Origin: Hymenobacter sp. APR13
GTDB lineage: Bacteria > Bacteroidota > Bacteroidia > Cytophagales > Hymenobacteraceae
Length of the DNA: 64,000 nucleotides
Direction: 5' to 3'
Assembly (NCBI RefSeq): GCF_000737515.1
Contig: NZ_CP006587.1
Coordinates: forward strand, 1,491,001-1,555,000
In this document: piece by piece, positions 16,190 through 25,908 of the stretch
Layout of the letters: every line of letters starts with the position of its first letter
Numbering within the stretch: position 1 is the stretch's first letter
The notes under the pieces: model-generated
Told to the model about the DNA's origin: nothing
What the model saw: only the letters and a program-made list of their open reading frames with translations
Database searches by the model: none
Position numbers and translations under genes: made by a program

Positions 16190-19100
16190 TTAGTGCGTGA
16201 GCACCGGCGGCGTGGCAGCCTCCACCTCTTCGGCATCGGCTACGGGTTCGGGGGTGCCTTTCAGGCGCAGCTTCAGGCTTTCGCTCAGCAGGTACATCAC
16301 GGGCACTACTACCAGCGTAATGCCGGTGGCAAACACCAGCCCGTAGATGATGGTCCAGGCTAGCGGACCCCAGAACACCACCGACTCGCCGCCGATGAAG
16401 AAGTGGGCGTCGCCGCTGGCAAACAGCTCGTAGAAGTCGATGTTGAGGCCAATGGCCAACGGAATCAGGCCCAGCGTGGCGGCCGTGGCCGTCAGGATTA
16501 CCGGGTTGAGGCGGGTGCGGCCGGCCAGCACAATGGCTTCGCGCAACGGCATACCCTGCGCCCGCAGGATGTCCATGAACTCGACCAGCAAAATCCCGTT
16601 TTTCACCACGATACCGGCCAGGGCGATGATACCCACGCCCGTCATCACAATGGAGATGTTCTGGCCCGTGATGGCCAGGCCCCAGAACACGCCGGCAATA
16701 GAGAACAGCACTTCCGACAGAATAATAAGCGGCTTGCTGAACGAGTTGAACTGCGTGACGAGAATCAGGAAGATGAGGCCCAGGGCCCCGAGGCCGGCCA
16801 TGGGCAGGAAGTCGGTGGTTTCCTTCTGGTCTTCCTCGGCCCCGCCCATCTTGATGGTGTAGCCGGCCGGTGTGGGGAAGGATTGCAGCGCCGTGCGGAT
16901 GTTGGCTACCACATCAGGACCGGTGTAGCCGTTGAGCACGTTGGAGCTGATGGTGATGACACGCTTGGTGTCTTTGCGCCGGATGCCGCCGTAGGTGCTG
17001 CCGTAGGTTACCTGAGCAATGGACGAAATGGGCACCTGCCGCACGGCGCCGGTGGCGTCGCGGAACGTGAGCGGGGCGTTGATGATGGCGTCCACGTCGT
17101 TGCGGTAGGGCTTGGCGTAGCGCACCTGCACGGGGTACTCGTCGTCGGAGGTCTTGAATTTGCTGGCTTCCGAGCCGTAGATGGCCGTACGCACTTCCAG
17201 GCCGATCTGGCCGGTGCTGATGCCTTCCCGGTTGGCGCGGGTCCGGTCGATGTTCACGGCAATTTCGGGGTTGCGGTCCTCCAGGTTGGAGCGCAGGGCT
17301 TCCACGCCGCCAATGTTGAGCGAATCAACGTAGCGCGTTACCTTCTTGCTGAGCTTGGCCAGCGTGGGGTAGTCGTCGCCAATCACCTCAATGGCAATGG
17401 GCTTGGCCTGGGGCGGACCGCTGGCTTCCTGATCCACCGAAATTTCGGCGCCGGGAATGCCTTTCACTACCTCCCGGATTTTATCCATGTAGGTGCCGGT
17501 GGCCGGGCCGGTCCGGTCGCTGAGCTCCTTGAAAGCCACGGCCACCTTGCCCATGTTCGACATGGCCGTGCCGCTCGACGATGACGCGTCGCCCGGGTCG
17601 CCGGCGCCGATGGCCACGTTGGTAATCACCGATTCCACGTCGGGGTTCTGGCGGCCGATGACGCCGTAGATGCGGTTTTCCAGCACTTTGGTGATGGAGT
17701 CGGTGATTTCGACGCGGGTACCTACCGGCATTTTCAGGTAGGTATAGATGAATTTCGGGTCGCCTTTGGGGAAGAAGTCCACCTTGGGGCCGCGCAGGCC
17801 GATGGCCACGAACGAGCCCAGGAACAGCACCACCACGCTGATCATCACCAAAGCCGGGTGGTTGATGGACCAGCGCACCAGGTTGGCGTAGCCGTTCTGG
17901 AACTTGGGCAGCGCGCGGGTCTGGAACCAGGCAATCATCTTCACCAGCACAAACTTGTCGAGCAGGATGAAGCCGGCCAGGGCCAGGCAGATGTTGCCCA
18001 CGAAGTGCCCAATCAGGCCGCTGGTTTCGCCGTCGGGGCCTACCTCGGGCGTAGCGCCCAGGGCCAGCACGTTGAACAGGATGCCCAGCACCACCAGCAC
18101 GCCCACGGCAATTTTGAGGCCTTTGGTAAGCTTGGGCTTGCTGTGCAGGTCTTCCTCGAAGTGCTCCTCGCGCTCCATGAAGCTCACGGCAAACACCGGG
18201 TTCATGATGAAGGCCACCACCAGCGACGACATCAGGGTGATGATGAGCGTCACGGGCAGGTAGTACATGAACGAGCCCACAATGCCGGGCCAGAACATCA
18301 GCGGCACGAAGGGCGCCACCGTGGTGAGCGTACCGGCCAGTACGGGCACGAATACCTCGCCGGCCGCGAATTTAGCGGCCTTTTCGGTGGTCAGCTCGGG
18401 GTGCTCGTGCAGCAGGCGGTGGGTGTTTTCGATAACCACAATGGCGTCGTCCACCACAATGCCCAGCGCCAGCAGGAAGGCGAAGAGCACAATCATGTTC
18501 AGCGAGAAGTCGAAGCCCGGGATAATCAGGAAGGCCAGGAACATCGAAATCGGCACCGACAGGCCCACAAACATGGCGTTGGTGGTGCCCATGAAGAACA
18601 GCAGAATGGCCGTTACGAGCAGGAAGCCGATAACGATGGTGTTGATCAGGTCGTGGAGGGTTACGCGGGTGTCGTTGGAGCTGTCCCCGGTGATGGTCAC
18701 CTTCAGCTCTCGGGGCAGCGTTTTCTCGGACTCCGCTACCAGCGCCTTGATTTTGTCGGAGGCGTCAATCAGGTTTTCGCCCTGGCGCTTCACCACGTTC
18801 AGGGTAATGGCGGGCTTGCCATCGAGGCGGGCGTAGGATTCCCGGTCCTTGAAGCCATCCTGCACGGTGGCAATGTCGCCGAGGCGCACGGCCGCGCCGT
18901 TGAGGTTCTTCACCTGGATGTCGGCAATGTCTTCGGCGCGCACGTACTGGCCGGCCACGCGCACGGCCCGCTTCTGGGACCCCACGTCAATGGAGCCGCC
19001 CGAAATGGTCACGTTTTCGCGGGCAATGGCGTTGCTGATGTCGGAGAAGCCCAGGCGCGAGGCCCGCAGCTTGTTCAGGTCCACATCCACGTTCACCTGC

Positions 19101-19663
19101 TGGTCGAGGGCGCCTACAATGTCTACGCGGGTGATTTCGGGCAGGGCCTCAATCTTATCCTGGAAGTCGTCGGCGTACTTTTTGAGCTGCACGGCGGGCA
19201 GGTTGCCGCTCAGGTTCACGAACATGATGGGCTGCTCCGAGATGTTGATTTCCTTCACCGTCGGCGGCGAGGGCAAATCGTTGGGCAGCTCGGGCGCGGC
19301 CTTGTCCACGGCGTCCTTCACCAGCTGCTTGGCGTACTGCACGTCCACGTTCGAGTTGAACTCGATATCGACGATACAGTAGTCCTGGTTGGAGGTGGAG
19401 TTGATTTTCTTCACCCCGTTCACGCTTTTCAGCTCTTTTTCGAGCTGGCGCGTCACTAGGTTTTCGATATCCGCCGGCGAGGTACCGGGGTAAATAGTAG
19501 CCACGATGATCCGCGGAATCACGATGTCGGGGAATTTCTCCTTGCCCAGCTTGATGTAGGCAAAAATCCCCGCCACGCACAGCAGCACCGTGATGATGTA
19601 GATGCTGGTTTTGTTATTAATGGACCACGAAGTGGGTCCAAATTCCTTTTCTAAATCCTGCAT
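16190..19663 (-). CDS. RND-family efflux pump inner-membrane subunit
   Basis: This 1157-residue proton-driven antiporter of the AcrB/MdtC type is the last gene of a tetR-tolC-adaptor-RND operon. Membrane helix 1 is IYIITVLLCVAGIFAYI, followed by the EKFPDI and YPGTSPADIENLVT porter blocks. The helix-4 block GIVVDDAIVVIENTHR carries the proton-relay aspartates. A second membrane block GIIALAGIVVKNGILLVEFMD lies near residue 1030. A soluble-looking insert with an extra helix pair is present at about 520-600, longer than in AcrB. The C terminus is an acidic tail. Substrate class cannot be told; hydrophobic or amphiphilic compounds are likely. Confidence 0.94.
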   Translation of the reverse strand: MQDLEKEFGPTSWSINNKTSIYIITVLLCVAGIFAYIKLGKEKFPDIVIPRIIVATIYPGTSPADIENLVTRQLEKELKSVNGVKKINSTSNQDYCIVDIEFNSNVDVQYAKQLVKDAVDKAAPELPNDLPSPPTVKEINISEQPIMFVNLSGNLPAVQLKKYADDFQDKIEALPEITRVDIVGALDQQVNVDVDLNKLRASRLGFSDISNAIARENVTISGGSIDVGSQKRAVRVAGQYVRAEDIADIQVKNLNGAAVRLGDIATVQDGFKDRESYARLDGKPAITLNVVKRQGENLIDASDKIKALVAESEKTLPRELKVTITGDSSNDTRVTLHDLINTIVIGFLLVTAILLFFMGTTNAMFVGLSVPISMFLAFLIIPGFDFSLNMIVLFAFLLALGIVVDDAIVVIENTHRLLHEHPELTTEKAAKFAAGEVFVPVLAGTLTTVAPFVPLMFWPGIVGSFMYYLPVTLIITLMSSLVVAFIMNPVFAVSFMEREEHFEEDLHSKPKLTKGLKIAVGVLVVLGILFNVLALGATPEVGPDGETSGLIGHFVGNICLALAGFILLDKFVLVKMIAWFQTRALPKFQNGYANLVRWSINHPALVMISVVVLFLGSFVAIGLRGPKVDFFPKGDPKFIYTYLKMPVGTRVEITDSITKVLENRIYGVIGRQNPDVESVITNVAIGAGDPGDASSSSGTAMSNMGKVAVAFKELSDRTGPATGTYMDKIREVVKGIPGAEISVDQEASGPPQAKPIAIEVIGDDYPTLAKLSKKVTRYVDSLNIGGVEALRSNLEDRNPEIAVNIDRTRANREGISTGQIGLEVRTAIYGSEASKFKTSDDEYPVQVRYAKPYRNDVDAIINAPLTFRDATGAVRQVPISSIAQVTYGSTYGGIRRKDTKRVITISSNVLNGYTGPDVVANIRTALQSFPTPAGYTIKMGGAEEDQKETTDFLPMAGLGALGLIFLILVTQFNSFSKPLIILSEVLFSIAGVFWGLAITGQNISIVMTGVGIIALAGIVVKNGILLVEFMDILRAQGMPLREAIVLAGRTRLNPVILTATAATLGLIPLAIGLNIDFYELFASGDAHFFIGGESVVFWGPLAWTIIYGLVFATGITLVVVPVMYLLSESLKLRLKGTPEPVADAEEVEAATPPVLTH

Positions 19664-19688
19664 GGCTTTTTCTTTGAGCTGATTAGCA

Positions 19689-19778
19689 GATGTAGAGACG
19701 CGACACTTCGCGTCTCATTGCCAGAACGACTACCAGCGCCGTTCAACGCGGAGACGCGAAGTGTCGCGTCTCTACATC
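19689..19778. repeat. Perfect 28-bp palindromic intergenic repeat
   Basis: The arms at 19689-19716 and 19751-19778 are perfect inverse complements containing GTAGAGACGCGACACTTCGC, around a 34-base centre. The element lies between the adaptor and RND genes of one operon, where it could form an RNA stem that lowers or separates expression of the RND gene. Confidence 0.9.
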
Positions 19779-19788
19779 AGGTAGTTTC

Positions 19789-20928
19789 CTACAGGGTCAC
19801 TGCCTGGCCTTCGTTCAGGGTCTGGTAACCGGCCGAAATCACCTGGTCGCCGGCCTGGAGGCCGCCGGTTACTTCCACCTTGCCGTTGTAGGTCTGGCCG
19901 GTCTGAATAACGCGCTTGGCGGCCACTTTCTTGCCGCCTTTGTCGCTCACTACCAGCACGTAGCTGTTCTGCTCGTCTTTCTGCACCAAGTCCACGGGCA
20001 GCACAGTAGCGCTCTGGCGGGCGTAGTTCTGGATGCGCACGTTGGCCACCATGTTGGGGCGCAGCTGGCCGGCCTTGCCGCCGCTCAGGCGCAGCTCCGT
20101 GGTGAAGGTGCGGCTGGTGGGGTTGATGGTGCTGCTGACCACCCGCACGGTGGCGGGCAGCTCCTCCCCACCCAGGTCTGGAATGGTCACCAGAGCCTTG
20201 TCGCCGGCTTTAATGCGCGAGGCGTAGGCTTCTGATACTTCGGCCAGAATCTTGCCCGAGCCGCCGCTGCTGATGATTTTGGCTACCGGCGCGCCGGGGG
20301 CTACCGTTTCACCCAGTTTGGGCAGCACGTCGTCCACGGTGCCCGCAAACGGGGCCACCACGGTGTAGAGGGCGCGCTGCTGGTTGAGCGTGGCCAGGTT
20401 GCGCTGCAGAGCCTGATAGTTGTTTTTGGCCTGCAGGTACTGGATTTCGGTGCCGATTTCCTGCTTCCAGAGGCGGCTCTGCTTTTCGTAGATCACGCGG
20501 GCCAGGTCCATGCGGGTGCGCAGCTCGGCAATGCTGGCGTCGAGGATGCTGGCATCGACGGTGGCCAGGGTCTGGCCCTTGCTCACCCGGTCGCCGCGCT
20601 GCACGCGCAGGCTGGTAAGGGTGCCGGCGGCGCGGGCAGCCACGGTGGCGTTCTGGTCGAAATCCACGCGGCCCTGCAGCTCCAGGTAGCTCTTGAAGCT
20701 CTCGGGGGCTACTTTGATGACCGAAACGGGCGTGGTCTGAGCGGCGGCACCTTCGGCCTTGGCGCCGGACTTGGCTTCCAGTTCGGCAATTTTGGCCTGG
20801 TTGACAGCCTGCTCTTTCTTGAGCGCGGCCAGTTCGGCCTGAGGGTCTTTTTCGCCGCCGCAGGCAGCAGTGAACAAGCTGATGGCTAAGAGCTGATAGC
20901 TGATAGCTTTGGGCAGGGAAAAGGTCAT
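19789..20928 (-). CDS. RND efflux periplasmic adaptor lipoprotein (HlyD family)
   Basis: This 379-residue periplasmic adaptor links the RND pump to the TolC-like channel. The signal peptide ends in lipobox FTAACGG (Cys23), so it is membrane anchored. A short coiled coil with [10 protein letters not shown] follows. The barrel-sandwich halves are at about 90-120 ([20 protein letters not shown]) and about 195-230 ([20 protein letters not shown]), with the helical hairpin between. The beta-barrel and membrane-proximal domains end the protein. The first 22 codons contain the iterated text AGCTATCAGCTATCAGC, so the signal peptide seems to have been built from a repeat. Confidence 0.93.
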   Translation of the reverse strand: MTFSLPKAISYQLLAISLFTAACGGEKDPQAELAALKKEQAVNQAKIAELEAKSGAKAEGAAAQTTPVSVIKVAPESFKSYLELQGRVDFDQNATVAARAAGTLTSLRVQRGDRVSKGQTLATVDASILDASIAELRTRMDLARVIYEKQSRLWKQEIGTEIQYLQAKNNYQALQRNLATLNQQRALYTVVAPFAGTVDDVLPKLGETVAPGAPVAKIISSGGSGKILAEVSEAYASRIKAGDKALVTIPDLGGEELPATVRVVSSTINPTSRTFTTELRLSGGKAGQLRPNMVANVRIQNYARQSATVLPVDLVQKDEQNSYVLVVSDKGGKKVAAKRVIQTGQTYNGKVEVTGGLQAGDQVISAGYQTLNEGQAVTL

Positions 20929-20990
20929 ATCGATGTCGTAGGGAGAATGTCGGAGAAAGAGCTAACAGCCAGCAGCCATCAGCAAACAGC

Positions 20991-22682
20991 TTACTTCTTG
21001 GCCTGGCTGTACAGCTCGCCGGTGGCTTTGTCGCGGTCCACTTTGGCAACCAGCACGTCGTAGAGGGCGGCGTAGTAGTTGGTCTGGGCCGAGCGCAGCT
21101 CGGTTTCGGCCGTCACCACTTCCAGGTTCGAGCCTACGCCTTCCTGAAACTTGATGCGCGACACCCGGGCCACATCGGCAGCCAGATCAAGGTTGGCTTT
21201 CTGATTGTCCAGCACGTCCAAGGCGTTGATGAGCGTGGTGCGGCTCTGGGCGTCCTGCAAATCGATGCTCTGGCGCAGGGTTTCGAAGCCCCGCTCAATG
21301 GTCTGCTGCTGAATGCGCGCCTGCTGCACCAAGTACTTGCGGCGGAAGCCATCAAACACCGGAATCTGCAAGCTCAGGCCCACGTTGCCGAACCCGAACC
21401 AGTTCTGGTTGGGGAAGCCGTTGCCGGCCCGCGAATCAGGCCCGCGGAAGGCGAACAGGTCGCCGGGGTTCTTGGCCGAGCCCGAGAAGCCGTAGGCCGC
21501 CGTGGCCAGCAGGCGCGGGTAGGCGCCGGCCCGGCGGTTGGCCAGGTCCAGCCCGGCCAGGGCCTGCTGGGTTTCCAGGGTGCTGAACTCGATGCGGTTG
21601 TTGTAGTTGAAGGCGGCGGCCAGCTGGCCGGTGCGCGCGCCGCTGAGGGCCGTCTGCTGGTCCTGCTGGCGCTGAGCGTCGGTGTTGGTGCTGGTAGGAG
21701 CCGTGCCGGTGGGCACGCCGCCCAGGCCGGTTACGCCGCCGCCAGTGGTGGCGCTGGCCACGCCCAGGCGCTGACGCAAAGCCCCGGCATCTACCACGGC
21801 CGCCCCGAGCGAGTCGGTCAGTTGCACGTCCTGGTTTTGCGGCAGTCCCATCTGAAACTTCAGCAGGGCCACACTCAGCTCGGTGAGGCGGCTGGCTTTC
21901 TGCTGCTCCACTACCAGGTTGTTGCGCTGCACCTGCAGGCGCTGCACGTCCAGCTTCTCGGCAAAACCGGCCTTGAAAGTTTCGTTGGTCTGGTACAGAA
22001 TGGTATCGAGGCGCTGCACGTTGCGCGAGAGCAGCTGCAGCCGCTCGCGGGCCACCAGTGTGCTGTAATACGCCTTGCTCACTTGCTCCACCACATCGAT
22101 TTCAGCCTGCTGGGTTTGCTTCTGGGCCAGTTGCTCGTACACCTTGGCCGCTTTCAGGCCGATGAGATAGGCCCCATCAAACAGCAGCTGCGACACCGAA
22201 GCGCTGGTGTTGCCGGCCCACTGCAGGCCAAAGGCAAACGCCTGCGGCGGCACCGGCTCCGAGGGCAGCGAAACCGTGCCCAGGTTTACCGTCCGGCCGC
22301 TTTGGGCTGCGGCAATGTCGGCTGGCGTGAGGGTGGTAGCCGAGCTACCGCCACCCAAAGCCCCGAAGTCCACGAGGCTTTTCTGCAGCTTGAAGTTGTC
22401 GGCCACGTTGGCCGCCACGTTCACCTGCGGCAGGCCGGCCGACCGGATTTCGCCCACTTTGGCGCGGGCCGTCTGCTCGCCCAGGCGAGTAGCCAGCAGC
22501 GTAGGCTTGTTCTTGACGGCGTAATCGATGGCCTGCTGCAGGCTCAGGGGCATGAGGCCGGCGGCCGCGGAGGTAGCCAGCACCGGCTGCTGGGCCGGGG
22601 CGGTTTGTGCCAGAGCTACCCCGGCCGGGGCCATCAGGCCCGGCCCGGAGGCCAGCAACAACACGCGAAGGTTGGTTTTCAT
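20991..22682 (-). CDS. TolC-family outer-membrane efflux channel
   Basis: This 563-residue outer-membrane channel of the tripartite pump has a signal peptide (VLLLASGPGLMAPAGVALAQ) followed by the two pseudo-repeated TolC halves: LSLQQAIDYAVKNKPTLL near residue 50 and LAGLDLANRRAGAYPRLLATA in the second half, each with long helical hairpins. An unusual low-complexity Gly/Thr/Gln insertion (GGGVTGLGGVPTGTAPTSTNTDAQRQQDQ) lies between the halves, near residue 310. The adaptor starts 62 bases downstream and TetR lies upstream, all on one strand. Confidence 0.92.
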   Translation of the reverse strand: MKTNLRVLLLASGPGLMAPAGVALAQTAPAQQPVLATSAAAGLMPLSLQQAIDYAVKNKPTLLATRLGEQTARAKVGEIRSAGLPQVNVAANVADNFKLQKSLVDFGALGGGSSATTLTPADIAAAQSGRTVNLGTVSLPSEPVPPQAFAFGLQWAGNTSASVSQLLFDGAYLIGLKAAKVYEQLAQKQTQQAEIDVVEQVSKAYYSTLVARERLQLLSRNVQRLDTILYQTNETFKAGFAEKLDVQRLQVQRNNLVVEQQKASRLTELSVALLKFQMGLPQNQDVQLTDSLGAAVVDAGALRQRLGVASATTGGGVTGLGGVPTGTAPTSTNTDAQRQQDQQTALSGARTGQLAAAFNYNNRIEFSTLETQQALAGLDLANRRAGAYPRLLATAAYGFSGSAKNPGDLFAFRGPDSRAGNGFPNQNWFGFGNVGLSLQIPVFDGFRRKYLVQQARIQQQTIERGFETLRQSIDLQDAQSRTTLINALDVLDNQKANLDLAADVARVSRIKFQEGVGSNLEVVTAETELRSAQTNYYAALYDVLVAKVDRDKATGELYSQAKK

Positions 22683-22705
22683 ATCAGGAAAAGCGGTGAT
22701 GAAGC

Positions 22706-23320
22706 TTATTCTTCTTCCGTCACATGACGGTACTCATTCAGTAGTTTGTGGCCTTTGAGCGACACCACGCCCAGCAGAAAATGCTCGTTGCAGGCCATCT
22801 GCACCCGCATCTGGTCGAACTGCGCGGGCGGGAATACTTCCGGGTCGAAGAGCACGTCAATCTGGGCCAGGCGCAGGCGCGAGAGTACCTCAATGTCGAG
22901 GTCGGCGCGGTAGAGGCCTTCCTGCACGCCCCGGCGCAGGTTGGCCTGAATCTGCTGCAGAATGAAGCTGCTCTTGTGCTCGTGGAACAGGCCCCAGGCG
23001 GCGGGGTAGTACTTGCGCAGATCGTGGATGGCGTTGGGGTTCACGTTGGCAAACTGCCGCTTGGCCCAGTCCATCATCTGCACCATCTCGTCCACGGCGT
23101 TGCGGGCGTGGCCGATGATGCCTTCGCACTCACCCTGTACTCCGGTCAGGTGGTTGTGGATGACGGCTGATACAATCTGGTCCTTGTTTTCGAACCACTT
23201 ATAGAGCGTCTTCTTCGAGATACCCAGGTGGGTAGCAATGTCGTCCATCGACACGCTCTTAATCCCGTTGCGGGTGAAGAGGCCGATGGCGGCGTGCAGG
23301 ATTCGGTCTTTGATTTCCAT
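22706..23320 (-). CDS. TetR/AcrR-family repressor of the efflux operon
   Basis: This 204-residue regulator has an N-terminal TetR helix-turn-helix: ILHAAIGLFTRNGIKSVSMDDIATHLGISKKTLYKWFENKDQI. The C-terminal ligand domain is helical and divergent, as is normal. It is the first gene of the operon, 23 bases before tolC, so it almost certainly controls itself and the pump. The promoter at 23332-23339 and the dyad at 23344-23371 lie just before its start. Confidence 0.94.
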   Translation of the reverse strand: MEIKDRILHAAIGLFTRNGIKSVSMDDIATHLGISKKTLYKWFENKDQIVSAVIHNHLTGVQGECEGIIGHARNAVDEMVQMMDWAKRQFANVNPNAIHDLRKYYPAAWGLFHEHKSSFILQQIQANLRRGVQEGLYRADLDIEVLSRLRLAQIDVLFDPEVFPPAQFDQMRVQMACNEHFLLGVVSLKGHKLLNEYRHVTEEE

Positions 23321-23331
23321 GATTACGCCAG

Positions 23332-23339
23332 CAAAGGTA
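23332..23339 (-). promoter_or_regulatory. Bacteroidota -7 promoter element of the tetR-efflux operon
   Basis: On the minus strand this reads TACCTTTG, matching the Bacteroidota -7 consensus TAnnTTTG, 12 bases before the tetR start codon. I cannot see a clear TTTG at -33, which may overlap the operator. Confidence 0.6.
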
Positions 23340-23343
23340 CTGC

Positions 23344-23371
23344 GGAAACTTTTACCGATTCCATAGTTTCC
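23344..23371. promoter_or_regulatory. Candidate TetR operator
   Basis: The inverted half-sites GGAAACT (23344-23350) and AGTTTCC (23365-23371) are separated by 14 bases. The 28-base dyad sits immediately upstream of the -7 element, where a repressor would block RNA polymerase. Binding is inferred. Confidence 0.6.
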
Positions 23372-23534
23372 ATTAATTTTTTGCTATTCGTTTTCACCGA
23401 TTTCCGGGCCGATGCCTGGGCGGACGCACGGCAGCGGTTTTTACTTTACCAGCCGGCATTTTTTTCCCGGCCCGCAACCCCGCCGCTGCCGTACCTTGGC
23501 ATTTCTTTCCGTCTCTTTTCCACTTTTGAACTCT

Positions 23535-24011
23535 ATGAAAATCCGGACTGGCTTCGGCTACGACGTTCACCAGCTGCAGGAAGGCCTGCCCTTCTGGCTC
23601 GGCGGCATTCAGGTACCGCACACCCACGGCGCCCTCGGCCACTCCGATGCCGACGTGCTCATCCACGTTATCTGCGACGCGCTGCTGGGCGCGGCCAACC
23701 TGCGCGACATTGGCTTTCATTTCCCCGACACCGACCCGCAATACAAGGGCATCGACAGCAAGCGGCTGCTGAAGGAAGTGGTGCGCCTGCTCACGGAGCG
23801 CGGCTACAGCATCAGCAACATCGACTCCACCATCTGCCTCGAAGCCCCCAAAGTCAACCCGCACATTGCCGAGATGCAGCGCGTGCTGGCCGAGGTAATG
23901 GGCATCGACGCCGACGATATCAGCATCAAGGCCACCACCACTGAGAAGCTGGGCTTTGTGGGCCGCCGCGAAGGCGTGGCCGCCTACGCCTCGGTGCTGA
24001 TTACGAAGTAG
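23535..24011 (+). CDS. ispF: 2-C-methyl-D-erythritol 2,4-cyclodiphosphate synthase
   Basis: This 158-residue enzyme of the MEP isoprenoid pathway cyclises CDP-methylerythritol 2-phosphate, releasing CMP. Zinc and substrate blocks are intact: GFGYDVHQL near residue 6 (Asp and His ligands), LGHSDADVLIHVICDALLGA near 35-54, DIGFHFPDTD near 57, and TTEKLGFVGR with the catalytic Thr near 133. Length is standard. I used the ATG at 23535 rather than 23412, because GYDVH should lie near the N terminus. A near-consensus TACCTTGG at 23492-23499 may be its promoter. Confidence 0.97.
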   Translation: MKIRTGFGYDVHQLQEGLPFWLGGIQVPHTHGALGHSDADVLIHVICDALLGAANLRDIGFHFPDTDPQYKGIDSKRLLKEVVRLLTERGYSISNIDSTICLEAPKVNPHIAEMQRVLAEVMGIDADDISIKATTTEKLGFVGRREGVAAYASVLITK

Positions 24012-24089
24012 CGCGCCGCAGTTGCGTGCGGCCATGCATGCAGCCTTCGGCGAAATTCCCGTCCTTACTGTCGTCTAAACCGACTTTCT

Positions 24090-25799
24090 ATGTCCACCTC
24101 CTCCTCTTTCCTCGCCGGGCTGCTGCTGGTAGGCGCTACCGTTTCGGCAGTAGCCCAGCAGGCCCCCGAGAAACTCAAAGTCAAGAAAAAGCGCGGGGCC
24201 AAAACCGAGGCTCCGGCGGTAGTGCAGCCCACCGACGGCGCCGTGCTGACGACGCCCACCCTGGCTACCGACAAGCCCACCGAGTGGGCCGGCACCTACG
24301 CCGCCACCATCACGCAGGAAGACCTGCGCCAGCACCTGACCGTGCTGGCCTCTGATGCCTACGAAGGCCGCGAAACCGGCGAGAAAGGCCAGAAAATGGC
24401 CGCTGACTACCTCAGCACCGAGTTCAAGAAGCTGGGCCTGGCCGGCCCCGTCACGGGCTCCGACAACCCGTATCTGCAGCACTTCACGATGGAGCGCAGC
24501 ACCTGGGAGGAAACCGCCACCATCAAGGCCGGCACCCAGACCTACAAGTGGCTGACGGATTTCTACGCCATGGGCAACTCGCCGTTTCAGCAGGCTACCA
24601 GCGTGCAGCCGGTATTTCTGGGCTACGGCATCGAGCAGGACGGCTACTCCGACTACACCGGCAAGGATGTGCAGGGCAAGGACGTGCTGATTCTGCTGGG
24701 CGAGCCCACCGGCCCCGACGGCAAGCCCGTGCTGGGCAAAGACGGCGCCCCCAGCAAGTGGGGCAACGACTACCGCGCCAAAGCCGCTATGGCCGCCGAG
24801 AAAGGCGCCCGCAGCGTGTTCTTCGTCAGCTTCGACCCCAACAACAACTTCGACAAGCTGGTACCGCGCATGATGCCGTACTTGCGCCGGCCCAGCATCT
24901 CGTTCAAGGATGCCAAGCCCGATGGCCGCCGCGCGGCGTTCTTTTTGTCGCCGAAGCTGGGCTACCAGCTGTTGGGCTCCAACGCCGCGGCCGTAACCAA
25001 GTACATGGACGCCACCGGCAAAGCCGGCAAGCCCGTTGCCAGCCCGTTCAAGCCGGTGAAGTTCACCATCACGGCCCCCAAGAAGCGCGAGGATTTTACC
25101 ACCGAAAACGTGCTGGGCTACCTCGAAGGCACCGATAAGAAAGACGAAGTGCTGGTGCTGTCGGCTCACTACGACCACATCGGCATCATCAACGGCGAAG
25201 TAAACAACGGCGCTGACGATGACGGCTCCGGCACCGTGACGGTGCTGGAAATGGCCCAGGCCTTCATGAAGGCCAAAGCCGAAGGCCACGGCCCGCGCCG
25301 CAGCATCCTGTTTCTGGCCGTCACGGGTGAGGAAAAAGGTTTGCTGGGCTCGGAGTACTACACCGACCACCCCGTGTTCCCGCTGGCCCAGACCGTGGCC
25401 GACCTGAACACCGACATGGTGGGCCGCACCGACAAGGAGCACGAAGGCAAAGGCGACTACGTGTACGTTATCGGCTCCGACAAGCTCTCGTCGGAGCTGC
25501 ACGAAATCGTGCTCAACGCCAACGCGCAGTACGTGAAGATGGACCTGGACTTCCGCTTCAACGACCCCGAAGATCCCAACCGCTTCTACTACCGCTCCGA
25601 CCACTATAACTTCGCCAAGCACAAGATTCCGGTGGCGTTCTTCTTCAACGGCGTGCACGACGACTATCATGGCGCCGGCGATGAAGTAGAGAAAATCGAG
25701 TTTCCGAAGATGGAGAAACGGGCCCGCCTCGTGTTCCACTCAGCCTGGGAACTGGCCAGCCGCGACACGCGGATTGTGGTAGACTCCAACAAGAAATAA
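24090..25799 (+). CDS. Secreted M28-family zinc peptidase
   Basis: This 569-residue exported aminopeptidase-like enzyme has signal peptide FLAGLLLVGATVSAVAQ, a helical N-terminal segment (EDLRQHLTVLASDAYEGRETG), a PA-like insert (about 160-300) and the M28 catalytic domain from about 340. All metal and catalytic residues are present: SAHYDHIG, NNGADDDGSG, TGEEKGLLGSEYY, NTDMVG (Asp442) and SDHYNF (His505). The tail DEVEKIEFPKMEKRARLVF is shared with the next gene. The two genes form a tandem pair 109 bases apart and probably arose by duplication. Confidence 0.94.
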   Translation: MSTSSSFLAGLLLVGATVSAVAQQAPEKLKVKKKRGAKTEAPAVVQPTDGAVLTTPTLATDKPTEWAGTYAATITQEDLRQHLTVLASDAYEGRETGEKGQKMAADYLSTEFKKLGLAGPVTGSDNPYLQHFTMERSTWEETATIKAGTQTYKWLTDFYAMGNSPFQQATSVQPVFLGYGIEQDGYSDYTGKDVQGKDVLILLGEPTGPDGKPVLGKDGAPSKWGNDYRAKAAMAAEKGARSVFFVSFDPNNNFDKLVPRMMPYLRRPSISFKDAKPDGRRAAFFLSPKLGYQLLGSNAAAVTKYMDATGKAGKPVASPFKPVKFTITAPKKREDFTTENVLGYLEGTDKKDEVLVLSAHYDHIGIINGEVNNGADDDGSGTVTVLEMAQAFMKAKAEGHGPRRSILFLAVTGEEKGLLGSEYYTDHPVFPLAQTVADLNTDMVGRTDKEHEGKGDYVYVIGSDKLSSELHEIVLNANAQYVKMDLDFRFNDPEDPNRFYYRSDHYNFAKHKIPVAFFFNGVHDDYHGAGDEVEKIEFPKMEKRARLVFHSAWELASRDTRIVVDSNKK

Positions 25800-25815
25800 C
25801 GTTATCCGCATTCTG

Positions 25816-25870
25816 AACGGCGTATTTCAGCTGGTTTTCCTGTCGGAAGCCCGCCGGAATACGCCGTTTT
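25816..25870 (+). terminator. Terminator-like hairpin between the M28 genes
   Basis: AACGGCGTATTTC at 25816-25828 pairs with GGAATACGCCGTT at 25856-25868 with one mismatch, followed by a short T-run. It begins 17 bases after the first M28 stop codon. Confidence 0.7.
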
Positions 25871-25908
25871 CAGGTTGACTCCGTTTCGTATAGCCGATAT
25901 TTTACCTC

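Noticed and set aside
17858..19459. Open frame on the plus strand opposite the RND pump gene (533 codons)
   Set aside because: The translation is His/Gly/Val-rich without domains; the minus strand carries an unmistakable RND transporter.
5740..19778. Palindromic repeats considered as a dispersed CRISPR-like array
   Set aside because: They are single inverted repeats in separate gaps, with different sequences and no regular spacer pattern or cas genes.
24075..25739. Long open frame on the minus strand opposite the first M28 peptidase gene (554 codons)
   Set aside because: It is a GC-bias shadow: its translation is low-complexity Val/Gly/Ala/His text with no motif, while the plus strand has a complete enzyme with signal peptide and active site.
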